Position numbers and translations under genes: made by a program
Source: Massilia sp. Leaf139
GTDB lineage: Bacteria; Pseudomonadota; Gammaproteobacteria; Burkholderiales; Burkholderiaceae_D
Length of the DNA: 64,000 nucleotides
Reading direction: 5' to 3'
NCBI RefSeq assembly: GCF_001424165.1
Contig: NZ_LMOJ01000027.1
Coordinates: 62,001-126,000, forward strand
Notes under the pieces: model-generated
Told to the model about the DNA's origin: nothing
The model's input: the letters and a program-made list of their open reading frames with translations, nothing else
Databases searched by the model: none
Shown here: positions 40,685-49,625 of the stretch, piece after piece
Layout: each line of letters opens with the position of its first letter
Position numbering within the stretch: the first letter of the stretch is position 1

Positions 40685-43600
40685 ACCAGCACCCGCTCGA
40701 TGCCGCCGTTGTTCGCGCGCGCCACATAGTCCGGCAGCCAGTTCTCGCCCAGCAGGTGCTTCGCGATCTCGACCACGATGTAGTCGGCCGTGGTCTTCGA
40801 GTCGCCGTTGTAGCGCGACAGGCCCTGCAGGCAGGACGGGCAGCTGGTCAGCACCTTGACCTCACCCTCGAAACCGTCTTCGCGCAGTTTCGCCGCGCCC
40901 TTCTCCATCTCGCCTTCCTTGCGGTAGCGAACCTGGGTCGCGATGTCCGGACGCGTCACGGCAAAGGTGCCCGATTCGCCGCAGCAGCGCTCGTTCTTTT
41001 CGATCTTGACGTTGTCGAAGGTCGAGACCAGCGCGTTCACGGTCTTGATCGAATCCTGCATCTTCATCGGCGTGTGGCAAGGGTCGTGGTACATGTAGCG
41101 CGTGCCTTCCACGCCTTCGAGCTTCACTCCTTTTTCGAGCAGGTATTCGTGGATGTCCATGATGCGGCAGCCCGGGAAGATCTTCTCGAACTCGTAGGTC
41201 GCGAGCTGGTCGTAGCAGGTGCCGCAGGAGACTAAGACTGTCTTGATGTCGAGGTAGTTCAGCGTGTTCGCCATCCGGTGGAACAGCACGCGGTTATCCG
41301 TCATCATCTTGTCGGCCTTGTCGTACTGGCCTGCTCCCCGTTGAGGATACCCGCAGCACAGGTAGCCCGGCGGCAGCACGGTCTGCACGCCCACTTCCCA
41401 CAGCATCGCCTGGGTGGCAAGGCCGACTTGCGAGAACAGGCGCTCGGAACCGCAGCCCGGGAAGTAGAACACGGCTTCGCTGTCGGCGTTGGTCGCCTTC
41501 GGATTGCGGATGATCGGGATGACCTTGTCGTCCTCGATGTCGAGCAGCGCGCGCGCCGTCTTCTTCGGCAGGTTGCCCGGCATCTTCTTGTTGATGAAGT
41601 GGATCACCTGCTCGCGTACCGGTGCTTTACCCGTGGTCGGCGGCGGCGCCGCGGTCTGCTCTTTCGCGAATTTGCGCAGCAGCTGGTTGCCGAGTCGCTG
41701 GGCTTTAAAACCGATGCCGACCATCGCCTTGCGGGTGGCATTGATGGTGGTCGGATCGGTCGCGTTCAGGAAGAACATGGCCGCGCGATTCGCCGGTTTG
41801 AAGCTGCGCTTGTCCATCTTGCGCAGCAAATTCCGCATGTTCATCGAGACGTCGCCGAAGTCGATGTTCACGGGGCACGGCGTCACGCACTTGTGGCACA
41901 CGGTGCAGTGGTCGGACACGTCCTCGAACTCTTCCCAGTGGCGGATCGAGACGCCGCGCCGGGTCTGCTCTTCGTAGAGGAAGGCTTCGATCAGCGCCGA
42001 GGTCGCAAGAATTTTATCGCGCGGCGAATACAGCAGGTTCGACTGCGGCACGTGGGTGGTGCAGACCGGCTTGCATTTACCGCAGCGCAGGCAGTCCTTG
42101 ATCGAATGGGCGATCTCGCCGATGTCGCTCTGCTGCATGATCAGCGACTCGTGGCCCATCAGGCCGAACGAAGGCGTGTAGGCGTTGCGCAGGTCGGCGT
42201 GGGCTTCCTTCAGGTTGAGCAGCTTGCCCTTGTTGAAGCGCCCTTCCGGGTCGACGCGCAATTTGTAGTCGCGGAAGTCCTGGATTTCGTCGTCCGTCAG
42301 GAATTCGAGCTTGGTGATGCCGATGCCGTGTTCGCCCGAGATCACGCCGTCCAGCGAACGCGCCAGCTTCATGATGCGCTCGACGGCTTTGTGCGCGTCT
42401 TGCAGCATCGCGTAATCGTCCGAGTTCACCGGCAGGTTCGTGTGGACGTTGCCGTCCCCGGCGTGCATGTGCAGCGCCACGAAAACGCGCGAGCGCAGCA
42501 CGCGTTTGTGGATGGCGGTCGTCTCGTCGAGGATGCATTTGTAGGCGGCGCCATTGAAAATCTGGCGCAGCGGCGCGCGCAGGTCGTGCTTCCACGAGAT
42601 GCGCAGGGTGTGATCCTGCACCACGTCGAACAGCGTCGCATCCGGCTGACTGCCGATGCGCATATCGAAGGTGGAAGACAGGTGGCCGAGGCCCAGTTCG
42701 TCGAGGCGATGGTGGATGTCGCGCAGCGGCTGATCCAGATTGGCCAGCACGTAAGTCCAGCGCGCCTCGATCGCCTCGACCAGCGCCACGGCCTGCTCCG
42801 GCCTATCTCCCATGATCTCGTCGCGCGCGACGGTGTCGCCGCTGGCGTCGTCGCTCTTTTCCAGCGGCAGGTGGCCGCTGGCGAGGTAGGCATGCAGTTC
42901 GCCGGCCAGCTGCAGCTTGTTCTTGATCGACAGCTCGACGTTGATGCGCTCGATGCCGTCGGTGTACTCGCCCATCCGGTTCAACGGGATGACGACGTCT
43001 TCGTTGATTTTAAAGGCGTTGGTGTGGCGCGCGATGGCCGCGGTGCGGGCGCGATCGAGCCAGAATTTTTTACGCGCTTCGGCACTCACCGCGACAAAGC
43101 CTTCGCCGACGCGCGTGTTCGCGATGCGCACCACTTCCGAGGCGGCCATGGCGACGGCATTCTCGTCGTCGCCGACGATGTCGCCGAACAGCGCCATTTT
43201 AGGGAGCGTGCCGCGCTTGGATTTGGTGGCGTAGCCGACCGCGCGCAGGTAGCGCTCGTCCAGGTGTTCCAGGCCGGCGAGACGGAGTGTCTCGAATTCC
43301 GGCTTGCCGTTCTTCGGCAGCGAATCGAGGTAGTCCTTGATCTCGACGATCGACGGAATCGCGTCGCGCGCCTGGCCGAAGAATTCCAGCGCCACCGTGC
43401 GCGTGAACTTCGGCATTTTATGGAGGATCCAGCGGCTCGAGGTGATCAGGCCGTCGGTACCCTCTTTCTGGATGCCCGGCAGGCCGGAGAGGAATTTGTC
43501 GGTGACGTCCTTGCCCAGGCCCTCTTTACGGAACTTGCGGCCTTCGATGGTCAGCGTCTCGGTGCGGAACGGCGCGCCGCGCGGCGCCCCTTTCACGGCC

Positions 43601-44688
43601 GGGTGCGTCCATTCGAGCTTGAACACGGCCGTCGGCGCGTCGTGGATCTTGCCCAGGTTGTGTTCCAGGCGCGTGACTTCCAGCCAGTCGCCGTTCGGGT
43701 CGACCATGCGCCAGGAGGCCAGATTGTCCAGCGCCGTGCCCCACAGGACGGCCTTCTTGCCGCCCGCGTTCATGGCGATGTTCCCGCCGATGCAGGAGGC
43801 GTGGGCCGAGGTCGGATCCACGGCGAACACGAAGCCGGCCTTTTCGGCCGCCTGCGAGACGCGCTGGGTGACGACGCCGGCGCCGGTGTGGATGGTCGCG
43901 TAGTCGCGGTCCACGCCCGGCAGGCGCGTCATCTCGACTTCGCCCAGGCCGATCAGCTTTTCGGTATTGATCACGGCCGACATGCTGGTCAGCGGAATCG
44001 CGCCGCCCGTGTAGCCGGTGCCGCCGCCGCGCGGGATGATGGTCAGTCCCAGTTCGATACAGCCTTTCACCAGGCCCGCCATCTCCTCCTCGCTGTCGGG
44101 CACCAGCACCAGGAAGGGATATTCGACGCGCCAGTCGGTGGCGTCAGTCACGTGCGAGACGCGGTGCATGCCGTCGAAGCGGATATTGCGTTTATCGGTG
44201 TAGGCGCCGAGCACGCTGCGCGCCTTCTTGCGCAGGTCGTACATCTCGCGGAACTCGCGGCCGAAGTCGTCGACGGCCCGGCGCGCGGCCGCCAGCAGCT
44301 GTTCGACGGCGGCGTTGCGGCTAGCATCAAGGGCGGCGTCGCCTTCGTGGGCGTCGACCGTGGTGCGGCGCTTGTCCACTTCGGCCAGGCGGTGATGCAG
44401 CGCGTCGATCAGCTTTTGCCGCCGCTTCGGGTTGTCCAGCATGTCGTCCTGCAGGTAGGGATTCCTGCGCACCACCCAGATATCGCCCAGCACCTCGTAC
44501 AGCATGCGCGCCGAGCGCCCGGTCTGGCGTGCGCCGCGCAACTGGTCGAGCAGCTGCCAGGACGCTTCGCCGAGCAGGCGGATCACGATTTCGCGATCCG
44601 AGAACGAGGTGTAGTTGTAGGGGATTTCGCGCAGGCGCGCCGGTGCGTTATCGGCGAGCAGGGTCTGGATGTGTACTGGGGCGTTCAT
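40681..44688 (-). CDS. DUF3683/FAD-linked oxidase/Fe-S (GlcD-GlcF-like) fusion oxidoreductase
   Basis: A 1335-residue protein. An N-terminal DUF3683 region (~1-190, RLREIPYNYTSFSDREIVIRL in family order) precedes a PCMH-type FAD domain (IIPRGGGTGYTGGAIPL, then GGNIAMNAGG) and FAD-linked oxidase C-terminal domain (HMHAGDGNVHTNLPV, EHGIGITKLEFL). Then comes a 2x[4Fe-4S] module (CLRCGKCKPVC and CTVCHKCVTPCP) and two CCG domains (PGCGSERLFSQVG with CCGYPQ; CHTPMKMQDS with ERCCGESG). This merges the catalytic and electron-transfer parts of glycolate or D-lactate dehydrogenases in one chain. The substrate is probably a 2-hydroxyacid. No strong Shine-Dalgarno precedes the ATG. Confidence 0.9.
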   Translation of the reverse strand: MNAPVHIQTLLADNAPARLREIPYNYTSFSDREIVIRLLGEASWQLLDQLRGARQTGRSARMLYEVLGDIWVVRRNPYLQDDMLDNPKRRQKLIDALHHRLAEVDKRRTTVDAHEGDAALDASRNAAVEQLLAAARRAVDDFGREFREMYDLRKKARSVLGAYTDKRNIRFDGMHRVSHVTDATDWRVEYPFLVLVPDSEEEMAGLVKGCIELGLTIIPRGGGTGYTGGAIPLTSMSAVINTEKLIGLGEVEMTRLPGVDRDYATIHTGAGVVTQRVSQAAEKAGFVFAVDPTSAHASCIGGNIAMNAGGKKAVLWGTALDNLASWRMVDPNGDWLEVTRLEHNLGKIHDAPTAVFKLEWTHPAVKGAPRGAPFRTETLTIEGRKFRKEGLGKDVTDKFLSGLPGIQKEGTDGLITSSRWILHKMPKFTRTVALEFFGQARDAIPSIVEIKDYLDSLPKNGKPEFETLRLAGLEHLDERYLRAVGYATKSKRGTLPKMALFGDIVGDDENAVAMAASEVVRIANTRVGEGFVAVSAEARKKFWLDRARTAAIARHTNAFKINEDVVIPLNRMGEYTDGIERINVELSIKNKLQLAGELHAYLASGHLPLEKSDDASGDTVARDEIMGDRPEQAVALVEAIEARWTYVLANLDQPLRDIHHRLDELGLGHLSSTFDMRIGSQPDATLFDVVQDHTLRISWKHDLRAPLRQIFNGAAYKCILDETTAIHKRVLRSRVFVALHMHAGDGNVHTNLPVNSDDYAMLQDAHKAVERIMKLARSLDGVISGEHGIGITKLEFLTDDEIQDFRDYKLRVDPEGRFNKGKLLNLKEAHADLRNAYTPSFGLMGHESLIMQQSDIGEIAHSIKDCLRCGKCKPVCTTHVPQSNLLYSPRDKILATSALIEAFLYEEQTRRGVSIRHWEEFEDVSDHCTVCHKCVTPCPVNIDFGDVSMNMRNLLRKMDKRSFKPANRAAMFFLNATDPTTINATRKAMVGIGFKAQRLGNQLLRKFAKEQTAAPPPTTGKAPVREQVIHFINKKMPGNLPKKTARALLDIEDDKVIPIIRNPKATNADSEAVFYFPGCGSERLFSQVGLATQAMLWEVGVQTVLPPGYLCCGYPQRGAGQYDKADKMMTDNRVLFHRMANTLNYLDIKTVLVSCGTCYDQLATYEFEKIFPGCRIMDIHEYLLEKGVKLEGVEGTRYMYHDPCHTPMKMQDSIKTVNALVSTFDNVKIEKNERCCGESGTFAVTRPDIATQVRYRKEGEMEKGAAKLREDGFEGEVKVLTSCPSCLQGLSRYNGDSKTTADYIVVEIAKHLLGENWLPDYVARANNGGIERVLV

Positions 44689-44912
44689 GATGGATGAGAC
44701 GTTTGGTCTGGCCCGAAGGACAACCATTCTAGCTTATTGCGCCGCACAACGCTGGGCAGCGGTATTTTCCAGACAAGCCCTGAAGCAACAAAATGCGGAC
44801 ACAGGCCGGTTCATGCAAATTTTCTTTGCAAAAATGGGCTTGCATGCAGCGAAGATATGCAGCGTGCGCTATCCACCCGAATCACATGAGTCCGCGTGAC
44901 CCGCGCGAATGA

Positions 44913-45323
44913 CTAGCGTCGTGGCGCGGCGGCAAAGGGTTTGGCGGCCTCGGGCAAGCTCACCCAGGGCAGCTTGTCTTCGCAGAAAATCGCGACGCCC
45001 GGCACCAGCGTTTCGTGCCCCTGCACAGTGCCGAGATACAGCATGACCAGCCCTGTATAGGTATGCGGATTGGTGTTGAAGACGGGCGTGCCGCAGCGGC
45101 GGCAGAAGTGGCGCGTGGCGCGCTCGGTGACCGCATAGCTGGCGAGCGAATCGTCAGCCGCGGTGACATCGAACTGCGCTTCCTTGACGACGAGGTAGGA
45201 CGAGAACGGCGCGCCCGTCATGCGCCGGCACATGCCGCAGTGGCAGGCCACGAGCTGCAGGGCCGGGCCGCCGATGCTGTACTGGATCTGGCCGCAAGTG
45301 CAGCCGCCGGACGATGCCTCCAT
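44913..45323 (-). CDS. GFA-family zinc-binding protein
   Basis: A 136-residue protein of the glutathione-dependent formaldehyde-activating (Gfa/CENP-V) family. Zinc ligands are in GGCTCGQIQY, CHCGMCRRMTGAPFSSYL and FCRRCGTPVFN. Most members are not proven formaldehyde enzymes, so a general S-hydroxymethylglutathione role is only a possibility. It stands between the oxidoreductase and a YqaA-family gene on the same strand. The 44689-44912 gap shows nothing I can name. Confidence 0.88.
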   Translation of the reverse strand: MEASSGGCTCGQIQYSIGGPALQLVACHCGMCRRMTGAPFSSYLVVKEAQFDVTAADDSLASYAVTERATRHFCRRCGTPVFNTNPHTYTGLVMLYLGTVQGHETLVPGVAIFCEDKLPWVSLPEAAKPFAAAPRR

Positions 45324-45378
45324 ACTGCCTCCCGATCTTGAACAGAATGGCAGGAGTGTAGCTCAGCCAAGGAGTAGC

Positions 45379-45882
45379 TCAACCCGTTATCCGGGTGATC
45401 ATCTCGCCCAGGTTGCGCCAGAAATCGTCGGGCACGTACAGCAGCACCAGGGTCATGGTCAGATAGCGCCCGAACTTCCCGATCGCCATGTACATCACGC
45501 TCGGCCAGAACGGCAGGTGCAGCCAGCCGGCCAGCGTGCAGAGCGGATCGCCGATGCCCGGCAGCCAGGACAACAGCATGGTCTTGGCGCCGTATTTGGC
45601 GAGCCAGCCGAACCAGCGGCTCTGGCGCTCCTTGGCAAAGGCGATCTTCGCGCGGTAGCCGAGCAGGTAGTCGACCGCGCCGCCGATGGTATTGCCGAGG
45701 GTGGCGACCAGGATCGCCGGCCAGAACATGGCGGGATTGGCCTTGATGACCGCGAACACGGCCGGCTCGGAACCGAGCGGCACCAGGGTAGCGGAGACGA
45801 ATGCGATGACGAAGACCGACGTGAGCCCGACTGTGGGAGCGGCGAGAACCTTGAGCAGCCAGAGGACAGCGGTTTCGATCAT
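45379..45882 (-). CDS. YqaA-family inner-membrane protein (VTT/DedA-like)
   Basis: A 167-residue membrane protein with about four hydrophobic segments (for example VLAAPTVGLTSVFVIAFVSA and MYMAIGKFGRYLTMTLVLLY). The VTT-type signature is visible in VPLGSEPAVFAVIKANP, LGNTIGGAVDYLLGYRA, and SWLPGIGDPLCTLAGWLHLP. Related DedA proteins transport phospholipid carriers or affect proton-motive force; YqaA itself is uncharacterised. The ATG giving MIETAVLWLLK starts directly at the first helix. It is divergent from ilvA, with ~190 bases between. Confidence 0.85.
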   Translation of the reverse strand: MIETAVLWLLKVLAAPTVGLTSVFVIAFVSATLVPLGSEPAVFAVIKANPAMFWPAILVATLGNTIGGAVDYLLGYRAKIAFAKERQSRWFGWLAKYGAKTMLLSWLPGIGDPLCTLAGWLHLPFWPSVMYMAIGKFGRYLTMTLVLLYVPDDFWRNLGEMITRITG

Positions 45883-46075
45883 CGGTTGGGGGTTCGGCAG
45901 TTGGAGGCGTCCATTATAATGAGGAAAACACATCGCCCCGACACGATACGAAGAGCCTGCAACCCAGATCTTCTTGTCGCACTGCAGCCAGGTCACCCGC
46001 CACGGTAAACAGTCTCGCGTCACAGGAACCAGGACACTGGCCACACATCCGCCCTTCCACGCTTTCAAGCTGACC

Positions 46076-47608
46076 ATGACCACCGACTACCTGAAAAAAA
46101 TCCTCACCGCGCGCGTCTACGACGTGGCCGAGGAAACGCCGCTCGAACTGGCGCCCACCCTGTCGCAGCGCTTTGGCAACCGCATCTATTTCAAGCGCGA
46201 AGACATGCAAAGCGTCTTCAGCTTCAAGCTGCGCGGCGCCTACAACAAGATGGCGCATCTCCCGCAAGAGGCCTTGAAGCGCGGCGTCATCTGCGCTTCG
46301 GCCGGCAACCATGCGCAAGGCGTGGCCCTGTCCGCCGCGCGCCTCGGCTGCCGCGCCCTGATCGTGATGCCGACCACGACGCCGCAAGTGAAAATCGACG
46401 CCGTCAAGGCGCGCGGCGGCAATGCGGTCGAAGTCGTCCTGCATGGCGACTCCTACACCGACGCCTACCACCACGCGCTCACGCTCGAACGCGAACAGAA
46501 GCTGGCCTTTGTCCACCCCTTCGACGATCCGGACGTGATCGCCGGCCAGGGCACGATCGGCATGGAGATCCTGCGCCAGCACTCCGGCCCGATCCACGCG
46601 ATCTTTGTCGCCATCGGCGGCGGCGGCCTGATCTCGGGCATCGGCGCTTATGTAAAAGCGGTGCGGCCCGACATCCGGATCATCGGCGTGCAGTCGATCG
46701 ACTCGGACGCGATGGCGAAGAGTCTGAAAGCCGGCGAGCGCGTCACGCTGCCCGACGTCGGCCTGTTCTCGGACGGTACCGCCGTGCGCCTGGTGGGCGA
46801 AGAGACCTTCCGCGTGGCGAAGGAAGTCGTCGACGAGATCATCCTGGTCGACACCGATGCGATTTGCGCCGCGATCCAGGACGTGTTCCAGGACACGCGC
46901 TCCATTCTCGAGCCGGCCGGCGCGCTGGCCGTGGCCGGCGCCAAGGCCTATGTGGAGCGCTCGCAGATGAACCGCCAGCCCGTGAAAAACGAGACCCTGG
47001 TGGCGGTGGCCTGCGGCGCCAACATGAACTTCGACCGCCTGCGCTTCGTGGCCGAACGCGCCGAACTGGGCGAGGCGCGCGAGGCCGTGTTCGCGGTGAC
47101 GATTCCCGAGCAGCGCGGCAGTTTCAAACGTTTCTGTGCGCTGGTCGGCGCGCGCAACGTCACCGAGTTCAACTACCGCATCAGCGACGCGCGCCAGGCG
47201 CACGTGTTCGTCGGCGTGCAGGTGGGCAGCCGCGGCGAATCGAGCCTGCTGGCGCACACCTTCGAGCAGCACGATTTCGCCACCCTCGACCTCACCCACG
47301 ACGAGCTGGCCAAGCTCCACATCCGCCACCTGGTCGGCGGCAAGAGCACGCTGGCGCAGGACGAGCTGCTGTACCGCTTCGAATTCCCCGAGCGCCCCGG
47401 CGCGCTGATGCGCTTCCTCGACAGCATGGCGCCGAACTGGAATATCTCGCTGTTCCATTACCGGAACCAGGGCGGCGACGTCGGCCGGATCCTGGTGGGA
47501 TTGCAGGTGCCGAACGGGGAGATGGACGAGTTCCGGCAGTTCCTGGCGACGCTGGGGTATCGGTATTGGGATGAGACGGCGAACCCGGTGTACAAGCTGT
47601 TTTTGTAG
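46076..47608 (+). CDS. ilvA: Threonine ammonia-lyase, biosynthetic
   Basis: A 510-residue PLP enzyme deaminating threonine to 2-oxobutanoate, first in isoleucine synthesis. PLP is held by Lys51 in FSFKLRGAYNK; the phosphate loop is AIGGGGLISGIGAY. Two ACT-like regulatory domains follow (~330-510: AVFAVTIPEQRGSFKRFC and LLYRFEFPERPGALMRFLD), which is the isoleucine-inhibited biosynthetic form. The ATG giving MTTDYLKKIL fits the family N-terminus. No attenuator is obvious upstream. A type B repeat pair starts 27 bases after the stop. Confidence 0.95.
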   Translation: MTTDYLKKILTARVYDVAEETPLELAPTLSQRFGNRIYFKREDMQSVFSFKLRGAYNKMAHLPQEALKRGVICASAGNHAQGVALSAARLGCRALIVMPTTTPQVKIDAVKARGGNAVEVVLHGDSYTDAYHHALTLEREQKLAFVHPFDDPDVIAGQGTIGMEILRQHSGPIHAIFVAIGGGGLISGIGAYVKAVRPDIRIIGVQSIDSDAMAKSLKAGERVTLPDVGLFSDGTAVRLVGEETFRVAKEVVDEIILVDTDAICAAIQDVFQDTRSILEPAGALAVAGAKAYVERSQMNRQPVKNETLVAVACGANMNFDRLRFVAERAELGEAREAVFAVTIPEQRGSFKRFCALVGARNVTEFNYRISDARQAHVFVGVQVGSRGESSLLAHTFEQHDFATLDLTHDELAKLHIRHLVGGKSTLAQDELLYRFEFPERPGALMRFLDSMAPNWNISLFHYRNQGGDVGRILVGLQVPNGEMDEFRQFLATLGYRYWDETANPVYKLFL

Positions 47609-47635
47609 TGCGTCTTCCTCGGCGGGCATGCGTGC

Positions 47636-47785
47636 GTTGAACGCGTGGGCGGCGCATACGCCGCGTCTGTTCGCTTTGCCCGGTGGAGCCGACCACCCTA
47701 CGTCGTAGCTGGCATACCCGTAGGGTGGGCGGCTACACCCGCATAATGAATCATTGTCGAGGCAAACGCCGCCCACGCGTTCAAC
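47636..47785. repeat. Type B interspersed repeat, reversed then forward unit
   Basis: A ~66-base unit in reverse orientation (47636-47701) and another forward (47720-47785) flank an 18-base centre. A forward unit starts GTAGGGTGG and ends CCCACGCGTTCAAC. It fills most of the 47609-47934 gap between ilvA and queF. No queF-specific riboswitch is recognisable in the remaining ~150 bases. Confidence 0.85.
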
Positions 47786-47934
47786 CAGCGCCAGAAACCT
47801 CGCGCCATTCAAGCGGACACGGCGCGCAAGCCCTCCCATAAAGGTGTACGATACGCCGCTTTGCCGCCGCCGCGCCGGCATCGCAGGGCGACGCACCGCC
47901 TGTTGCGCAGCGCCGGCGCATCGAGACCAGACCC

Positions 47935-48765
47935 ATGAACAATACTCCCGATCAATCGCCACTTGGCAAATCCTCCGCCTACCAGACCGAGTACGCGCCC
48001 GAGCTGCTGTTTCCGATTCCGCGCCAGCAAAAGCGCGAGGAACTGGCGATATCCGGTACGCTGCCCTTCTTCGGCCTCGACATCTGGAACGCCTACGAAT
48101 TGTCGTGGCTGAACATGCGCGGCAAGCCGCAGGTGGCGATCGCAACCATCAGCGCGCCGGCCGATTCGCCGAACATCGTCGAATCGAAGTCCTTCAAGCT
48201 CTACCTGAACTCTTTCAACCAGACCCGCGTGGCCGGCGTCGACGCTTTGAAATCGCTGCTGCGCGAAGACCTGTCGAACGCCTTCGGCGCGCCGGTGCAC
48301 ATCACGATCACCGAGCCGGAAGGGTTCGGCCAGCTCAAGATGGGCGAGCTCGAGGGCCTGTCGATCGACCGCCTCGACATCGAGGTCAACGCCTATTCGC
48401 CAGCGCCGCACCTGCTGACAGCCAATTTCGACGAAGCGCCGGTCGAGGAAACCCTGGTCTCGAACCTGCTGAAATCGAATTGCCTGGTGACGGGCCAGCC
48501 GGACTGGGGCAGCGTGCAGATCGAGTATGTCGGGCCGCAGATCGACCAGGAAGGCTTGTTGCGCTACCTGATCGGCTTCCGCGAACACAATGAATTTCAC
48601 GAGCAATGTGTCGAGCGCATCTTCATCGACATCCTGCGTCAGTGCAAACCGAGCAAGCTGGCCGTGTATGCGCGCTATACGCGCCGCGGTGGGCTTGATA
48701 TCAACCCATGGCGCGCCAACTTTAGTACCGGGCGCCCGCACAATTTACGCGGTGCGCGCCAGTAA
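47935..48765 (+). CDS. queF: NADPH-dependent 7-cyano-7-deazaguanine reductase (preQ0 reductase)
   Basis: A 276-residue long-form (YqcD-type) QueF, reducing preQ0 to preQ1 in queuosine synthesis. The catalytic Cys183 lies in LLKSNCLVTGQPDWGS, with the proton donor Asp190 in the same block. The N-terminal half carries the NADPH motif ESKSFKLYLNSFNQTR (84-99). FREHNEFHEQCVERIF contributes the substrate-binding residues. No other queuosine genes are nearby. The start follows the family N-terminus. Residue numbering parallels E. coli QueF (Cys190) with seven fewer residues. Confidence 0.95.
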   Translation: MNNTPDQSPLGKSSAYQTEYAPELLFPIPRQQKREELAISGTLPFFGLDIWNAYELSWLNMRGKPQVAIATISAPADSPNIVESKSFKLYLNSFNQTRVAGVDALKSLLREDLSNAFGAPVHITITEPEGFGQLKMGELEGLSIDRLDIEVNAYSPAPHLLTANFDEAPVEETLVSNLLKSNCLVTGQPDWGSVQIEYVGPQIDQEGLLRYLIGFREHNEFHEQCVERIFIDILRQCKPSKLAVYARYTRRGGLDINPWRANFSTGRPHNLRGARQ

Positions 48766-49106
48766 ACAGGTTCGCTGTCCTGTACCTTTCCAGCCACAGA
48801 AACTGACGAAAAAACAACAGTCGGTATGGCCGAGTTGATTGCCCATTTTTTAGGCAAAAACGGGGAAACCACGGCCAATCGGGCCTGTCTCCCCCCTTTA
48901 TTCAGTGCGCATCGTTTTTCGATACGGAAATTGCGTGAACTCTTGTGGAAGCGCAAACAGCGCTCACGACACTACTGGCTGAAAGGTCGAATCGGGGCTG
49001 CGACAGGCGTAGGATACCGACGCGAAATCGAATTACATGGCCTGGAAACAGGCCTATAATTCCGCTCCGCAAGTCGGCCCTCGCGCCGCAACATGAAAAG
49101 CGTGAA
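48766..49106 (+). promoter_or_regulatory. Intergenic region with promoter of ptsN (49032-49060)
   Basis: In this 341-base gap, ATTACA (49032-49037), a 17-base spacer and a perfect TATAAT (49055-49060) predict a start near 49067, about 40 bases before ptsN. The remainder (48766-49030) shows no gene, terminator or known regulatory element I could support. Confidence 0.6.
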
Positions 49107-49589
49107 ATGACCAATCTGAGCAAAATCCTCTCTCTCGAAAACGTCCAGCTCGACATCGAAGTGTCGAGCAAGAAGCGCGCCTTTGAACAGGCCGGCTTGA
49201 TTTTCGAGAACAACTGCGGGATCGCACGTTCGACCGTCTCCGAGAACCTGTTCGCGCGCGAGCGCCTCGGTTCCACCGGTCTCGGCCATGGCGTCGCCGT
49301 GCCGCACGGGCGCATCAAGGGCAGCAAGAGTTTGAAGCAGCCGATCGCCGCCTTCGTGCGCCTGGCCGCACCGATTCCGTTCGAGTCTCCGGACGGCCAG
49401 CCGGTCAGCCTGCTGTTCTTCCTCCTGATTCCGGATCACGTGACCCAGCAGCATCTGGAGATCCTGTCGGAAATCGCCGAGCTGTTCTCGGACGAAGCCA
49501 TCCGCACGGCGCTGGCCACCGATACCGATCCCCGCTCGATCCACGAACGTATTATCAACTGGCAACCTAGCTTGCAGGCCTTGGGTTAA
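49107..49589 (+). CDS. ptsN: PTS-Ntr enzyme IIA (PtsN)
   Basis: A 160-residue regulatory phosphotransferase protein; the phosphorylation state of IIA-Ntr modulates potassium transport, nitrogen and stress regulators. The phospho-acceptor His67 is in GLGHGVAVPHGRI. Family blocks FLLIPDHVTQQHLEILSEIAELFSDE follow in order. The ATG was chosen because MTNLSKIL matches the family start; the longer frame has no similarity. hprK follows 36 bases later, the usual betaproteobacterial pairing, while the rpoN-hpf part of the locus lies on the opposite strand 3.5 kb away. Confidence 0.93.
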   Translation: MTNLSKILSLENVQLDIEVSSKKRAFEQAGLIFENNCGIARSTVSENLFARERLGSTGLGHGVAVPHGRIKGSKSLKQPIAAFVRLAAPIPFESPDGQPVSLLFFLLIPDHVTQQHLEILSEIAELFSDEAIRTALATDTDPRSIHERIINWQPSLQALG

Positions 49590-49625
49590 ACTCGGGGGAG
49601 TTCCCGCCCCTAATTTTCTCTCGCC

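Noticed and set aside
41278..44697. Long plus-strand frame antisense to the FAD/Fe-S oxidoreductase
   Set aside because: No ribosome-binding site or recognisable domain, and composition typical of shadow frames. The same applies to antisense frames over the fadN-type gene, aspS, rpoN and ubiB.
47786..47934. preQ1 riboswitch before queF
   Set aside because: No recognisable preQ1 aptamer pseudoknot or terminator near the start codon; most of the gap is the type B repeat.
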